This document shows positions 1-6,429 of a stretch of DNA of 64,000 nt, one piece after another. The DNA is from DATKLL01 sp035542475 (GTDB taxonomy: Bacteria > Desulfobacterota > Syntrophia > Syntrophales > UBA2185), in the NCBI GenBank assembly GCA_035542475.1, contig DATKLL010000194.1:8007-72006 (forward strand), in the 5' to 3' direction. The notes beneath the pieces are model-generated. The model was not told the DNA's origin, did not search any database, and was given only the letters and a program-made list of their open reading frames with translations. A program made the translations under genes and the position numbers. The number at the start of each line of letters is the position of its first letter. Within the stretch, counting starts at the first letter, position 1.

Positions 1-282
1 ATGGTTGCCTATCAGGACGGTTCCGTCGTCAGCAAAGAAATCATCAAGAAATCGACGGGGACAGTAACAATATTCTCTTTTGACCAGGATCAGGGATTGA
101 GCGAACATACAGCGCCCTTTGATGCTTTGGTTTATCTGCTGGATGGTGAGGCTGAGATAATCATAGCCGGGGAGCCTCATCAACTAAAAGCAGGGGAAAT
201 GATCATGATGCCCGGTGGAAAACCTCACGCATTGAAGGCGGTGAAAAGATTCAAGATGATGTTGGTGATGATACGGTCGTAA
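1..282 (+). CDS. Cupin-domain protein (5' end cut by window edge)
   Basis: Small single-domain beta-barrel protein of the cupin superfamily. The visible 93 residues carry the second cupin motif: a glycine-rich turn (LKAGEMIMMPGGKPH, about residues 62-76) with proline and a metal-type histidine, preceded by a first-motif-like stretch with His36 near TAPFDALVYLL. Proteins of this type are usually about 105-115 residues long, and the first base of the window is already inside the recognisable fold, so the ATG at position 1 is probably internal and the true start lies upstream. No substrate can be assigned. A membrane-anchored small protein follows 39 bases downstream on the same strand. Confidence 0.75.
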   Translation: MVAYQDGSVVSKEIIKKSTGTVTIFSFDQDQGLSEHTAPFDALVYLLDGEAEIIIAGEPHQLKAGEMIMMPGGKPHALKAVKRFKMMLVMIRS

Positions 283-321
283 AGACATTATCATGAAAAT
301 CCTAAAATAGGAGTATTCAGC

Positions 322-660
322 ATGGCAGAAAAAAGCACAAAGATGAAGATCAGGGCCATATTGATAGTTATCGGTGTTTGCATCTTGATGGTATTGTATA
401 GTTACTTTATCGCGGATACTGTCGAGACAAGAATAACGGATGCCCAGATGACGAAGGTTGACGGAAGATTCATGATCGCTACTGAGTACCGTCCTTTTAT
501 AAACGAAGATGTCTGGTATCGATTCAAGTTTGATTCCGGTACGGTGCAGAATGATGCTGTCAGGTTAAAAGGAAAGATAGTCAAAATCAAGAAATATGGA
601 TGGAGAATGCCGATGTTCTCGATGTACGAGAATGTCTTGAAGATAACAGAGATTAAGTAG
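322..660 (+). CDS. Small membrane-anchored protein, DUF1523-like
   Basis: 112 residues. One hydrophobic segment at about residues 10-30 acts as an N-terminal anchor or uncleaved signal; the rest is a small soluble domain predicted outside the membrane. The C-terminal stretch YGWRMPMFSMYENVLKI resembles the conserved end of DUF1523 proteins as I remember them (YGWRIPFLSMFPN-type). The start is supported by AGGAG about 9 bases upstream. It lies 39 bases after the cupin gene and may share its transcript. Function unknown; assignment to DUF1523 is from memory of the motif only. Confidence 0.6.
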   Translation: MAEKSTKMKIRAILIVIGVCILMVLYSYFIADTVETRITDAQMTKVDGRFMIATEYRPFINEDVWYRFKFDSGTVQNDAVRLKGKIVKIKKYGWRMPMFSMYENVLKITEIK

Positions 661-663
661 AAT

Positions 664-862
664 CCAGATCAGGTAGGGAATGACATGTTGGTCATGGATT
701 CCCGCTTTCGCGGGAATGACGAGGAGGGGGATGACAGGAAAGAAACGAAATCCCCTTTGATCCCCCTTTACGAAAGGGGGAATAGAAAAAGGCACTGGAT
801 CCTGGATCAAGTCCGGGATGACAGGAAGGATTGTTCTTGGATTCCCGCTTTCGCGGGAATGA
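664..862. repeat. Cluster of REP-like palindromes
   Basis: At least four short hairpin repeats lie between two genes. Positions 696-720 and 836-862 carry the same element, a perfect 8-bp inverted repeat (ATTCCCGC, loop TTTC, GCGGGAAT). Position 796-823 carries a second type (GGATC..GGATCAAGTCCGGGATGACA), and 761-780 a third (CCCCCTTTACGAAAGGGGG). Position 664-684 is a degenerate arm. They are spaced irregularly, which separates them from a CRISPR array. Short open frames across this block are artefacts of the repeats. Confidence 0.8.
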
Positions 863-904
863 TAAAGTGGGCGGTAATGACAGAGGAGTGAGAGGAGGTT
901 GAAT

Positions 905-1468
905 ATGGACTTTGAGGAATTATTAGTAAACAGGCGGGCTATCCGTGACTATCAAGATAAGGCAGTGCCGTTATCGATTATCAAGGAAATCCTTCAGGAC
1001 ACATGTCTTGCACCGACAGCGACTAATCGCCAACCGTGTAAATTTATAATTATCAGAGACCGTGACTACATGAAAAAACTTTCTGATGAAAGCAAGAAGA
1101 GCCTTCTTTCCGATCTTGAAAAGAATCCTGGATCACCACTGAAGAATTATGAAGACCGTCTTCGTGACAAGCAGTTCAATGTCTTTTATAACGCACCTTG
1201 CCTGGTTTATGTTATCGGTCCCAAAAATATCCCATCACTCGACGTGGACTGCGGGCTGACAGTCGCGTATTTGATGTTTTCTGCCACCTCCAGAGGATTG
1301 GGAACTTGCTGGATCGGATTAGGCGCTCATATTCGTGACCAGAAAATCCTCTATGAAATGGGAGTGCCGGCGGATTGTGAAATAGTGGCGCCTGTTATTA
1401 TTGGCTATCCAACCAGTATTCCTCCTGCCTCAGAAAGGCATGCCCCTGATATTTTGAAGATACTGTGA
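905..1468 (+). CDS. Nitroreductase-family flavoprotein
   Basis: 187 residues, the usual length for a single-domain nitroreductase. The N-terminal NRRAIRDY (residues 9-16) is the phosphate-binding arginine motif for FMN, APTATNRQPCKF is the conserved loop next to the flavin, and GLGTCWIGLGA near residue 140 is the second FMN-contacting loop. Members are cytosolic NAD(P)H-dependent FMN oxidoreductases; the substrate cannot be predicted. The ATG at 905 is chosen because AGGAGG at 893-898 sits 6 bases upstream; a TTG two codons earlier abuts the ribosome site and is unlikely. REP-like palindromes flank the gene on both sides, so it is probably a single-gene unit. Confidence 0.9.
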   Translation: MDFEELLVNRRAIRDYQDKAVPLSIIKEILQDTCLAPTATNRQPCKFIIIRDRDYMKKLSDESKKSLLSDLEKNPGSPLKNYEDRLRDKQFNVFYNAPCLVYVIGPKNIPSLDVDCGLTVAYLMFSATSRGLGTCWIGLGAHIRDQKILYEMGVPADCEIVAPVIIGYPTSIPPASERHAPDILKIL

Positions 1469-1495
1469 GTGAAGTCAGTGGCGAAAAGAGAGACA

Positions 1496-1593
1496 CGACT
1501 GGATTGCCGTGGGCAGCGTCCTCGCAATGACACGCGTTGGTTGTTCTTGGATTCCCGATCAGTCTTGGATCCCGGATCAAGTCCGGGATGACA
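1496..1593. repeat. REP-like palindromic repeats
   Basis: Contains a half element ending CTCGCAATGACA (about 1500-1537), a truncated GGATTCCCGATCAG arm (about 1549-1562) and a complete GGATCCCGGATCAAGTCCGG element (1567-1593). The last is the same family as 796-823. The block separates the nitroreductase and thioesterase genes and may act as a transcript-end structure. Confidence 0.75.
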
Positions 1594-1649
1594 TAGGTGG
1601 GGTGGGAATGACGAGGTGCTGTTGATTTCATAAGGGAAGGAAAGAAACC

Positions 1650-2078
1650 ATGGACAATCTTTTAGAGGGCTATCCGGTAGTCATAGAAATCCCCGTGCAC
1701 TGGGGAGAGATGGATGCTTTCCAGCATGTCAACAACATAGTGTATTTCAGGTACTTTGAAGACGCCAGGATTGTATATTTTGAGAAATTCGATATCATTG
1801 GATTCATGACCAGGACAGGGGTCGGTCCTATTCTTGCCGCGACATCCTGTAGATTCAAGACACCGTTGACATATCCCGATACAGTTCTCGTTGGGGCGAA
1901 AGTGACCGCCGTCGAGGAAGACCGGTTTATCATGGAATATCGAGTTGTGAGCACGAGGCATCAGAAGGTGGCGGCGGAGGGTGATGGTGTGATTGTGACC
2001 TTCAATTATCGGGAGAACAAGAAGGTTGCTGTGCCCGAAGAGTTGAGGCGGCTGATTATGGAGATTGAGAAGGCTTGA
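1650..2078 (+). CDS. Acyl-CoA thioesterase, 4HBT hotdog family
   Basis: 142 residues, the typical single hotdog-fold length. The N-terminal motif HWGEMDAFQHVNN (residues 17-29) is the 4-hydroxybenzoyl-CoA thioesterase/FadM-type signature; Asp22 corresponds to the catalytic acid and His26-Val-Asn-Asn to the conserved turn. Known members hydrolyse acyl-CoA to free acid and CoA in the cytosol. The start is supported by AAGGGAAGGAAAG just upstream. In this region of acyl-CoA enzymes it could release CoA from accumulated acyl groups, but chain length and substrate are not visible. Confidence 0.9.
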   Translation: MDNLLEGYPVVIEIPVHWGEMDAFQHVNNIVYFRYFEDARIVYFEKFDIIGFMTRTGVGPILAATSCRFKTPLTYPDTVLVGAKVTAVEEDRFIMEYRVVSTRHQKVAAEGDGVIVTFNYRENKKVAVPEELRRLIMEIEKA

Positions 2079-2086
2079 TGACTGTT

Positions 2087-2184
2087 AGTCTTGGATTCCC
2101 GATCAGGTCGGGAATGACAGAAAGGAAAAGATTTCTCCCTGTTGGTCGAAATGACATACCCTTCGACAGGCTCAAGGTGACAGA
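2087..2184. repeat. REP-like palindromes downstream of the thioesterase
   Basis: 2087-2120 holds a hairpin of the form GGATTCCCGATC / AGGTCGGGAATGACAG, related to the element at 696-720. 2158-2184 holds CCTTCGACAGGCTCAAGGTGA, a second repeat type that reappears in diverged copies at 49627-49772. Confidence 0.75.
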
Positions 2185-2202
2185 GGAGGGGCGGGACAGA
2201 AT

Positions 2203-2466
2203 ATGAAGGCATACAAAATAAACAAGTATATTATCTGTGCTGATACACAGGAGGAAGCGAAAGGCTTTTTCCGTAATGAGTGCCGAGAGCCCCTTCCGGC
2301 TCATATCGAGGAGATGGGGTGGGAATGCGCAATTACCTGCGAAAGCGGCGAGAACACAACCATCAGGGATATCATCAACTGTGTATTGGATGAACGCAAT
2401 ACCTGGCTCCGCATGGGCGTCCCCTGCGATTTACATCATCCTTTCATTATTGTTAAGCTGCCCTGA
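2203..2466 (+). CDS. Small conserved-looking protein of unknown function
   Basis: 87 residues, acidic to neutral, with five cysteines and no signal peptide or membrane segment. I do not recognise a family. Even codon quality and a coherent helix/strand pattern (TQEEAKGFFRNECREP, IRDIINCVLDERNTWL) make it a believable gene. GAGGGGCGGGACAG precedes the ATG and gives a weak ribosome site. It sits between two REP-like repeats and has no obvious operon partner. Confidence 0.55.
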   Translation: MKAYKINKYIICADTQEEAKGFFRNECREPLPAHIEEMGWECAITCESGENTTIRDIINCVLDERNTWLRMGVPCDLHHPFIIVKLP

Positions 2467-2486
2467 AATATTTATTCAGATTATTT

Positions 2487-2514
2487 CTTGGATTCCCGCT
2501 TTCGTGGGAATGAC
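2487..2514. repeat. REP-like palindrome
   Basis: GATTCCCGCTTTCGTGGGAATGAC, the same element as at 696-720 and 836-862 with one loop-proximal change. It lies between the convergent ends of the 87-residue gene and the PEP-CTERM gene and could form a hairpin in either transcript. Confidence 0.8.
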
Positions 2515-2524
2515 AATTTAGATA

Positions 2525-2929
2525 CTATCTTTTCCTGAGTCCGGCCAATAAGATCAAGCCAAGACCGAGAAGCCACAATGTGATTGGTTCGGGTATCGGA
2601 ATTTCAGATTCACTAGAGGCAGTTTCATATCTTTCTGTATGACCACTTACCGTATTCTTGTTCAATGTTCCCTCATCCGTAGCTCCGGCTTTGCCTGCAC
2701 TTGTAATATCACTTGCTGAAGTTATTCCATTTTGTAATCCAACAAGATTTACTGAATCCTGGGGATTAGGCCTATCATAGTTTGCCGATCCGAAAAGCCC
2801 CATACCCGGACTTGAGATGCCCTGTAAGGCATCAAAGGAATCAATTGTAAATTGGCCGAACATGACAATAACAACAAACACTAAAAATGACATACTCAAC
2901 AATATTATTAAAATTCTGTCTTTATTCAT
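2525..2929 (-). CDS. PEP-CTERM sorting-domain protein
   Basis: 134 residues. An N-terminal hydrophobic segment (about residues 4-26) serves as signal or anchor. The C-terminus is a canonical exosortase recognition tail: IPEP, then a hydrophobic helix WLLGLGLILLAGL, then basic RKR. Such proteins are exported, cleaved at the tail by an exosortase and placed on or outside the outer membrane, usually with exopolysaccharide. The middle is Ser/Thr/Asn-rich and low in structure. I place the start at 2929 (MNKDRIL), with AGGAAG upstream, because the longer frame adds unlike sequence and would include the promoter. A sigma-54-like promoter and two upstream boxes precede it. No exosortase gene is present in the window. 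Confidence 0.85.
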   Translation of the reverse strand: MNKDRILIILLSMSFLVFVVIVMFGQFTIDSFDALQGISSPGMGLFGSANYDRPNPQDSVNLVGLQNGITSASDITSAGKAGATDEGTLNKNTVSGHTERYETASSESEIPIPEPITLWLLGLGLILLAGLRKR

Positions 2930-2984
2930 CTGAACGTCTTCCTGGCTAAAGCGCAATGCAAATACTATTTTTCTGCATAATGGT

Positions 2985-3000
2985 TGCAATAGATGTACCA
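2985..3000 (-). promoter_or_regulatory. Sigma-54-type -24/-12 promoter for the PEP-CTERM gene
   Basis: On the minus strand the sequence reads TGGTACATCTATTGCA, matching the TGGCACG-N4-TTGCA pattern with the required GG-N10-GC spacing. Predicted transcription would start near 2974, leaving a 45-base leader to the ATG at 2929. The two boxes at 3065 and 3156 are in the right place for an enhancer-binding activator. Confidence 0.65.
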
Positions 3001-3064
3001 CGATTATATGTAGTTGATTATATTAACGTTATTAAAAATAAAATCATTTCAACGATGATTAATT

Positions 3065-3081
3065 TGTAAAGTTAACCGACA
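3065..3081. promoter_or_regulatory. PEP-CTERM-associated box, proximal copy
   Basis: TGTAAAGTTAACCGACA, 17 bp with TGT/ACA ends. It begins 66 bp upstream of the -24 GG of the minus-strand sigma-54-like promoter. The same motif recurs at 3156, 4946 and 5038. Confidence 0.65.
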
Positions 3082-3155
3082 GTTTTTTGAAGTGTTTAGA
3101 AGAAAAGGAAGCGAAAATTTATATTTTACAATATGTTATACAAATTGTTGTTCTT

Positions 3156-3172
3156 TGTAAAAAATTCCGACG
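3156..3172. promoter_or_regulatory. PEP-CTERM-associated box, distal copy
   Basis: TGTAAAAAATTCCGACG, 91 bp from the proximal copy. Differs from the 4946 copy at three positions. Tandem spacing suggests two bound activator dimers or a looped activator. Confidence 0.6.
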
Positions 3173-3241
3173 ATTTTATTTTTTTTACTAATAATTTCAA
3201 CGTTATATTATATTGCAATGAAATCTCTCAGTTATTATTCA

Positions 3242-3270
3242 TTGACAGACAAATATGCCTTACCTATACT
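3242..3270 (+). promoter_or_regulatory. Sigma-70-type promoter for the pentapeptide-repeat gene
   Basis: TTGACA at 3242-3247, 17-base spacer, TATACT at 3265-3270, close to consensus in an AT-rich context. Predicted start near 3277 gives a leader of about 65 bases before the ATG at 3342. The rest of 2930-3341 holds no gene; it contains the PEP-CTERM regulatory sites. Confidence 0.7.
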
Positions 3271-3341
3271 TTTATTAAGGCAAAAGTTTTCGCAAAATTA
3301 TTCCTATTTGATGTTTTAAGCCAGATCATGAGGATTGAACA

Positions 3342-3812
3342 ATGAAAAGCAGATCCCTTACCCGAAAGACCATAACAATAATCATGCTTCTTAGTGCCTG
3401 CATATTTGTCATGATGCAGGCGGCATATGCAGACACTGATGAAATCCTCCAGCAACTGAAAGAAACAAAAGAGTGCCAGGGTTGCGATCTCTCGAACTTA
3501 GAGATGTCCGGAGTAAGTTTGTTCGGTGTTGATCTGACCGGCGCTGACCTTACAGGCACAAACCTGTCGGGGGCAGACCTCACATATGTAAAATTTCGCG
3601 ACGCGAACATGTCCAAGGCAGATCTGTCCGGCGCCGACCTCGGCAACGCTGATCTCTCAGGCGCAGACCTGACCGGCGCTGATCTGCGGGGCGCAAACCT
3701 CAAAGACGCAAACGTGTATGGAACATATTTTACCGATGCAGACCTGTCCGGCGCAGTATGGACTGATGGATACAAATGCGTGGAGGGCTCCAGCGGCGAC
3801 TGCACGAAGTAA
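3342..3812 (+). CDS. Secreted pentapeptide-repeat protein
   Basis: 156 residues. A signal peptide spans about residues 1-30 (basic start, hydrophobic core, cleavage near AYA-DT). Two cysteines (CQGC) follow, then about 18 repeats of the A(D/N)LSG type from about residue 50 to 140, which build a right-handed quadrilateral beta-helix. The C-terminus carries two more cysteines (YKCVEGSSGDC) that could form a disulfide in the periplasm. The biochemical role of most such proteins is unknown. It is 24 bases upstream of the periplasmic rhodanese and likely co-transcribed with it. Confidence 0.85.
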   Translation: MKSRSLTRKTITIIMLLSACIFVMMQAAYADTDEILQQLKETKECQGCDLSNLEMSGVSLFGVDLTGADLTGTNLSGADLTYVKFRDANMSKADLSGADLGNADLSGADLTGADLRGANLKDANVYGTYFTDADLSGAVWTDGYKCVEGSSGDCTK

Positions 3813-3836
3813 TGTCATACTGCCGGGAGATATCTT

Positions 3837-4352
3837 ATGCAAAAACATAACAAGAACATATTCATTTCATCAGCAGTCATATTTTGTCTTTTCTTTTCCA
3901 TTAGCTCTTTTGCGCAGGCTGATGCGGACAAGCAATTGAAAGAGATTGGCGAGAAGAGCAAGAGCATAAGCACGAGCGACCCGTGGACTGTAAAAAACGT
4001 CATTACGGTTGATGAACTCGCGGTGCTGTTAAATAAAGGTTCGAAGGAAGTTTACATTTACCAGGTAGGTTTCAAAAAGCATTATTCAAAAGGACACATA
4101 AAAGGCGCGGTCTACGCGGGCCCGGCATCGGAAGATGACGGCTTGCAGCTGCTTAATTTATCAATCAAAGATTTGCCGCGGGATAAGGATATCATTCTCT
4201 ACTGCGGCTGCTGTCCCTGGACGTACTGTCCCAATATCCGCCCGGCATTTGAAACTGTCGATAAGATGGGCTTTAAAAATATAAAAGTTCTTTATCTGCC
4301 TGAGAATTTTACTGAGGATTGGGTGAATAAAGGGCTGGCAGTTGAAAAATAG
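3837..4352 (+). CDS. Periplasmic rhodanese-like domain protein
   Basis: 171 residues with a signal peptide (about residues 1-27, ending SSFAQA-DA). The remainder is a single rhodanese domain: ITVDELAVLLNKGSKEVYIYQVG, a GHIKGAV motif and an active loop IILYCGCCPWTYCPN. Rhodanese domains carry sulfur as a persulfide on a loop cysteine. Here the loop has four cysteines instead of the usual single Cys in a CXXGXR loop, so it may act in thiol/persulfide exchange or metal handling rather than classical cyanide sulfurtransfer. It follows the pentapeptide-repeat gene by 24 bases. Its end is convergent with the small PEP-CTERM gene 12 bases away. Confidence 0.85.
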   Translation: MQKHNKNIFISSAVIFCLFFSISSFAQADADKQLKEIGEKSKSISTSDPWTVKNVITVDELAVLLNKGSKEVYIYQVGFKKHYSKGHIKGAVYAGPASEDDGLQLLNLSIKDLPRDKDIILYCGCCPWTYCPNIRPAFETVDKMGFKNIKVLYLPENFTEDWVNKGLAVEK

Positions 4353-4364
4353 TTTTGGTGTGTT

Positions 4365-4562
4365 TTAAAGGCCAGACTTTCTTAATCCAACTATTCCAAT
4401 AATCCCCAAGGCCAGCAATGTTATACTGGAAGGTTCAGGGACCTGCGTTGGAGAATCTTGTGAACTTGCAGCATATGTTACCTGCTGAGTTGTCACTTTC
4501 TTTTCGTCATTACAAGCTGTAATCAAAGCCAGCAAAGATAAGACTATAATCATTTTTTTCAT
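4365..4562 (-). CDS. Very small PEP-CTERM protein with a lipoprotein signal
   Basis: 65 residues. The N-terminus is a lipoprotein signal (MKKMIIVLSLLALITAC, lipobox ITAC with Cys17). The C-terminus is a PEP-CTERM tail: VPEPSS, hydrophobic helix, LRKSGL. If both are processed the mature chain is only about 23-25 residues, lipid-attached at one end and exosortase-cleaved at the other. It lies downstream of the 68-residue gene on the same strand, 44 bases apart, and so probably shares the sigma-54-like promoter at 4866-4881. Confidence 0.75.
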   Translation of the reverse strand: MKKMIIVLSLLALITACNDEKKVTTQQVTYAASSQDSPTQVPEPSSITLLALGIIGIVGLRKSGL

Positions 4563-4606
4563 ATCTATCTAACCCCATGAACTTACATCTGTCGGTCTGC
4601 ACTCTA

Positions 4607-4813
4607 TCACTCGAGTTGCTCTTTATTGCCCCGAAAGACCTTCTCCAGAATTTCATCAGGCGTCTGGTTTATTGCCGTCACCTTCCACGCTGCCGATATG
4701 CTTTGCGGCGGGTTGGAAGTATCGCCTTCTTTCATCGTCTTTGCGGTGTCTTTATCGGCCAGCCTTTTCGCACCACGTTCCTTATTCGCTTTGCCGCTTT
4801 TCCCTTTATCCAT
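4607..4813 (-). CDS. Small conserved-looking protein, unknown function
   Basis: 68 residues, strongly charged and basic in the first half (MDKGKSGKANKERGAKRLADKDTAK) and ordered in the second (ISAAWKVTAINQTPDEILEKVF). No signal peptide or membrane segment. I do not recognise a named family. The start at 4813 is preferred because upstream in-frame sequence is hydrophobic and unrelated and lies in the predicted leader. It is the first gene of the minus-strand unit that ends with the small PEP-CTERM lipoprotein. Confidence 0.6.
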   Translation of the reverse strand: MDKGKSGKANKERGAKRLADKDTAKTMKEGDTSNPPQSISAAWKVTAINQTPDEILEKVFRGNKEQLE

Positions 4814-4865
4814 CGTATTTATCTTTTTCCTAATTAGGCTTTTCTTTGGCTGATACATAAAATCT

Positions 4866-4881
4866 ATCAAAAAATATGCCA
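4866..4881 (-). promoter_or_regulatory. Sigma-54-like promoter for the second PEP-CTERM unit
   Basis: Minus strand reads TGGCATATTTTTTGAT: a good -24 half (TGGCA) and a weaker -12 half (TTGAT in place of TTGCT/TTGCA). Predicted start near 4855, about 42 bases upstream of the ATG at 4813. Alone it would be doubtful, but the distance from its -24 GG to the proximal box (66 bp) equals that at the other PEP-CTERM gene. Confidence 0.5.
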
Positions 4882-4945
4882 CTTGAATAAGCATTTAATA
4901 TTACGTTATATTTTCTTTTTAAAAGAAACGAATGTATAACATTAT

Positions 4946-4962
4946 TGTAAAAATTCCCGACA
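4946..4962. promoter_or_regulatory. PEP-CTERM-associated box, proximal copy
   Basis: TGTAAAAATTCCCGACA, the best-formed copy, with partial dyad symmetry about its centre. It starts 66 bp upstream of the -24 GG of the promoter at 4866-4881. Confidence 0.65.
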
Positions 4963-5037
4963 CTTTGAAGGTGACACGTTAAAGTATTTTATGATTTACT
5001 ATAATTATTGCAGCCACATAGATAATGTCGTGGAAAT

Positions 5038-5054
5038 TGTAAAATATCTCGACA
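5038..5054. promoter_or_regulatory. PEP-CTERM-associated box, distal copy
   Basis: TGTAAAATATCTCGACA, 92 bp from the proximal copy. The 400-base gap 4814-5213 holds no gene; it contains this regulatory pair and the leader of the DUF362 gene. Confidence 0.6.
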
Positions 5055-5145
5055 ATTTTGCTTTTTTTTTCATTTGCACCGCCGGGAAGCCTGATTCATA
5101 CATAAAAAAGATTGCTACTTTCTAAGAGAAACCTTAAAGTTTTTT

Positions 5146-5174
5146 TAGGGAGAAGATAAAAAGCAATTTATAAT
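5146..5174 (+). promoter_or_regulatory. Possible sigma-70 promoter for the DUF362 gene
   Basis: A perfect TATAAT at 5169-5174 lies 45 bases before the ATG at 5214, but the -35 region (TAGGGA, 5146-5151) is poor. Confidence 0.35.
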
Positions 5175-5213
5175 ATCAATTGACCAATTTGAAAAATCAT
5201 AGAAGGAGCAGCC

Positions 5214-6338
5214 ATGAAATCTAAAGTATATCACATCACCCCACATTCCAAGACATTCGCCTATGAATCAGGGATCGAAGGCAAGTTCGAAAACTTTCTG
5301 AAGGGCTTCGATTTTTCCTCGTATATCGCAAAGGATGAGGTAGTACCCGTCAAGATGCACCTGGGTAACAAGGGAGCTTTCAGAACAATCCGGCCGCAGT
5401 TTGTAAAGCTGGTCGTGGATGCCGTCAAGAATGTCCCTGCCCAACCTTTTGTCACAGATTCTGTAAGGGTGCCGGGCTATGAATACCTTGAGATTGCCAA
5501 GAATGGGGGTTATACGCACCTCACCCTCGGCGCCCCTGTGGTACTCGCCGACGGTATCTACGGCAACGATTCCATTAAGGTTAAAGCGGGAGAATTGCTG
5601 GGCGAGGTATCGATTGCGTCTGCGATACATGACGCACGCTCCATGGTGGTTCTGACCCATGTGAAAGGCCACATCCAGGCCGTTCTCGGCGGCGCGATAA
5701 AAAACCTGTCCATGGGCGGGGTATCATTTGCGCCAAGGAACGATAACTGGCAACACGGAAGGGGCAGGATGCATTTTCTGATGGGCGACATTATGGAATG
5801 GGATGAGGAAAAATGTACACTGTGCCAGGATTGTATGGCTATATGCCCCATGGAAAGCATCACATTCCCGGATGACAAATACACGGTGGATAAGGAGAAA
5901 TGCTGGCGATGTGGGCGATGCGCCAGGGTATGCCCGGTGGAAGCCCTTGCCGTGCCCATCACCCATGAAATCTTCATGAAGGCCCTTGCTGAAGGGGCAA
6001 ACGCGGTTCTAAGTACATTTGATAAGCACCGCATCGTATATGTGAGCTTCCTGCTCGAAATGCAGCCCGAGTGCGACTGCATGCCAATGGCAGACCCGCC
6101 GGTAGCCCAGGACCAGGGCATCCTCATTTCAGACGATCCAGTCGCCATTGACGTTGCCACTCTGGATATCTTAAGCAGGGTCATACCTCTGCCCGATTCA
6201 AGGGCTTCGGAAATTAAGATGAAAAAAGGTTGGGACGTCTTCAGTCTTCTCCACAAGAAGGACGCAAAACTCCAGATAAAGGAAGCGGAAAGCCTGGGCC
6301 TCGGCAGCAGTGATTACGAGCTGATAATGGCCGGTTAG
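5214..6338 (+). CDS. DUF362 protein with inserted two-cluster ferredoxin domain
   Basis: 374 residues, cytosolic. DUF362 sequence runs from residue 1 to about 190 (VPVKMHLGNKGAFRTIRP, HVKGHIQAVLGGAIKNLSMGG). A bacterial ferredoxin module with two CX2CX2CX3CP motifs follows (Cys201/204/207/211 and Cys230/233/236/240), predicting two [4Fe-4S] clusters. DUF362 resumes after about residue 250 and contains CDCMPMADPPVAQDQGILISDDPVAIDVATLD. Proteins of this layout are common in strict anaerobes; the reaction is not established. AGAAGGAG precedes the ATG. It is monocistronic here, followed by the separately promoted marR gene. Confidence 0.9.
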   Translation: MKSKVYHITPHSKTFAYESGIEGKFENFLKGFDFSSYIAKDEVVPVKMHLGNKGAFRTIRPQFVKLVVDAVKNVPAQPFVTDSVRVPGYEYLEIAKNGGYTHLTLGAPVVLADGIYGNDSIKVKAGELLGEVSIASAIHDARSMVVLTHVKGHIQAVLGGAIKNLSMGGVSFAPRNDNWQHGRGRMHFLMGDIMEWDEEKCTLCQDCMAICPMESITFPDDKYTVDKEKCWRCGRCARVCPVEALAVPITHEIFMKALAEGANAVLSTFDKHRIVYVSFLLEMQPECDCMPMADPPVAQDQGILISDDPVAIDVATLDILSRVIPLPDSRASEIKMKKGWDVFSLLHKKDAKLQIKEAESLGLGSSDYELIMAG

Positions 6339-6394
6339 TCGACAAGTCTCTCTAATTCATATCGTAAATGCAATTTTTTAATCGGAAATAATGC

Positions 6395-6423
6395 TTGACA
6401 ATAGTTTGATATAAAACTATCAT
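6395..6423 (+). promoter_or_regulatory. marR promoter with embedded operator palindrome
   Basis: TTGACA at 6395-6400 and TATCAT at 6418-6423 with a 17-base spacer. The spacer plus start of the -10 contains ATAGTTTGATATAAAACTAT (6401-6420), whose 7-bp arms ATAGTTT/AAACTAT are a perfect inverted repeat. A repressor bound here would block both promoter elements, the usual pattern for MarR autorepression. The ATG follows 6 bases after the -10, so the transcript would have an extremely short leader or none. Confidence 0.75.
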
Positions 6424-6429
6424 GCGGTT

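Noticed and set aside
565..891. Short open frames across the repeat block after the DUF1523-like gene
   Set aside because: They are made of repeat sequence, overlap one another on both strands and lack ribosome sites.
664..2514. Repeated short palindromes as a possible CRISPR array
   Set aside because: Spacing is irregular, repeats are of several types, genes lie between them and no cas gene is near.
3133..3345. 70-codon open frame upstream of the pentapeptide gene
   Set aside because: Very AT-rich, low-complexity Phe/Ile-rich product; it covers a regulatory box and a good promoter.
5558..6256. 232-codon frame antisense to the DUF362 ferredoxin gene
   Set aside because: Shadow of a GC-rich conserved gene; Met/Ser/Pro-rich product without family features.
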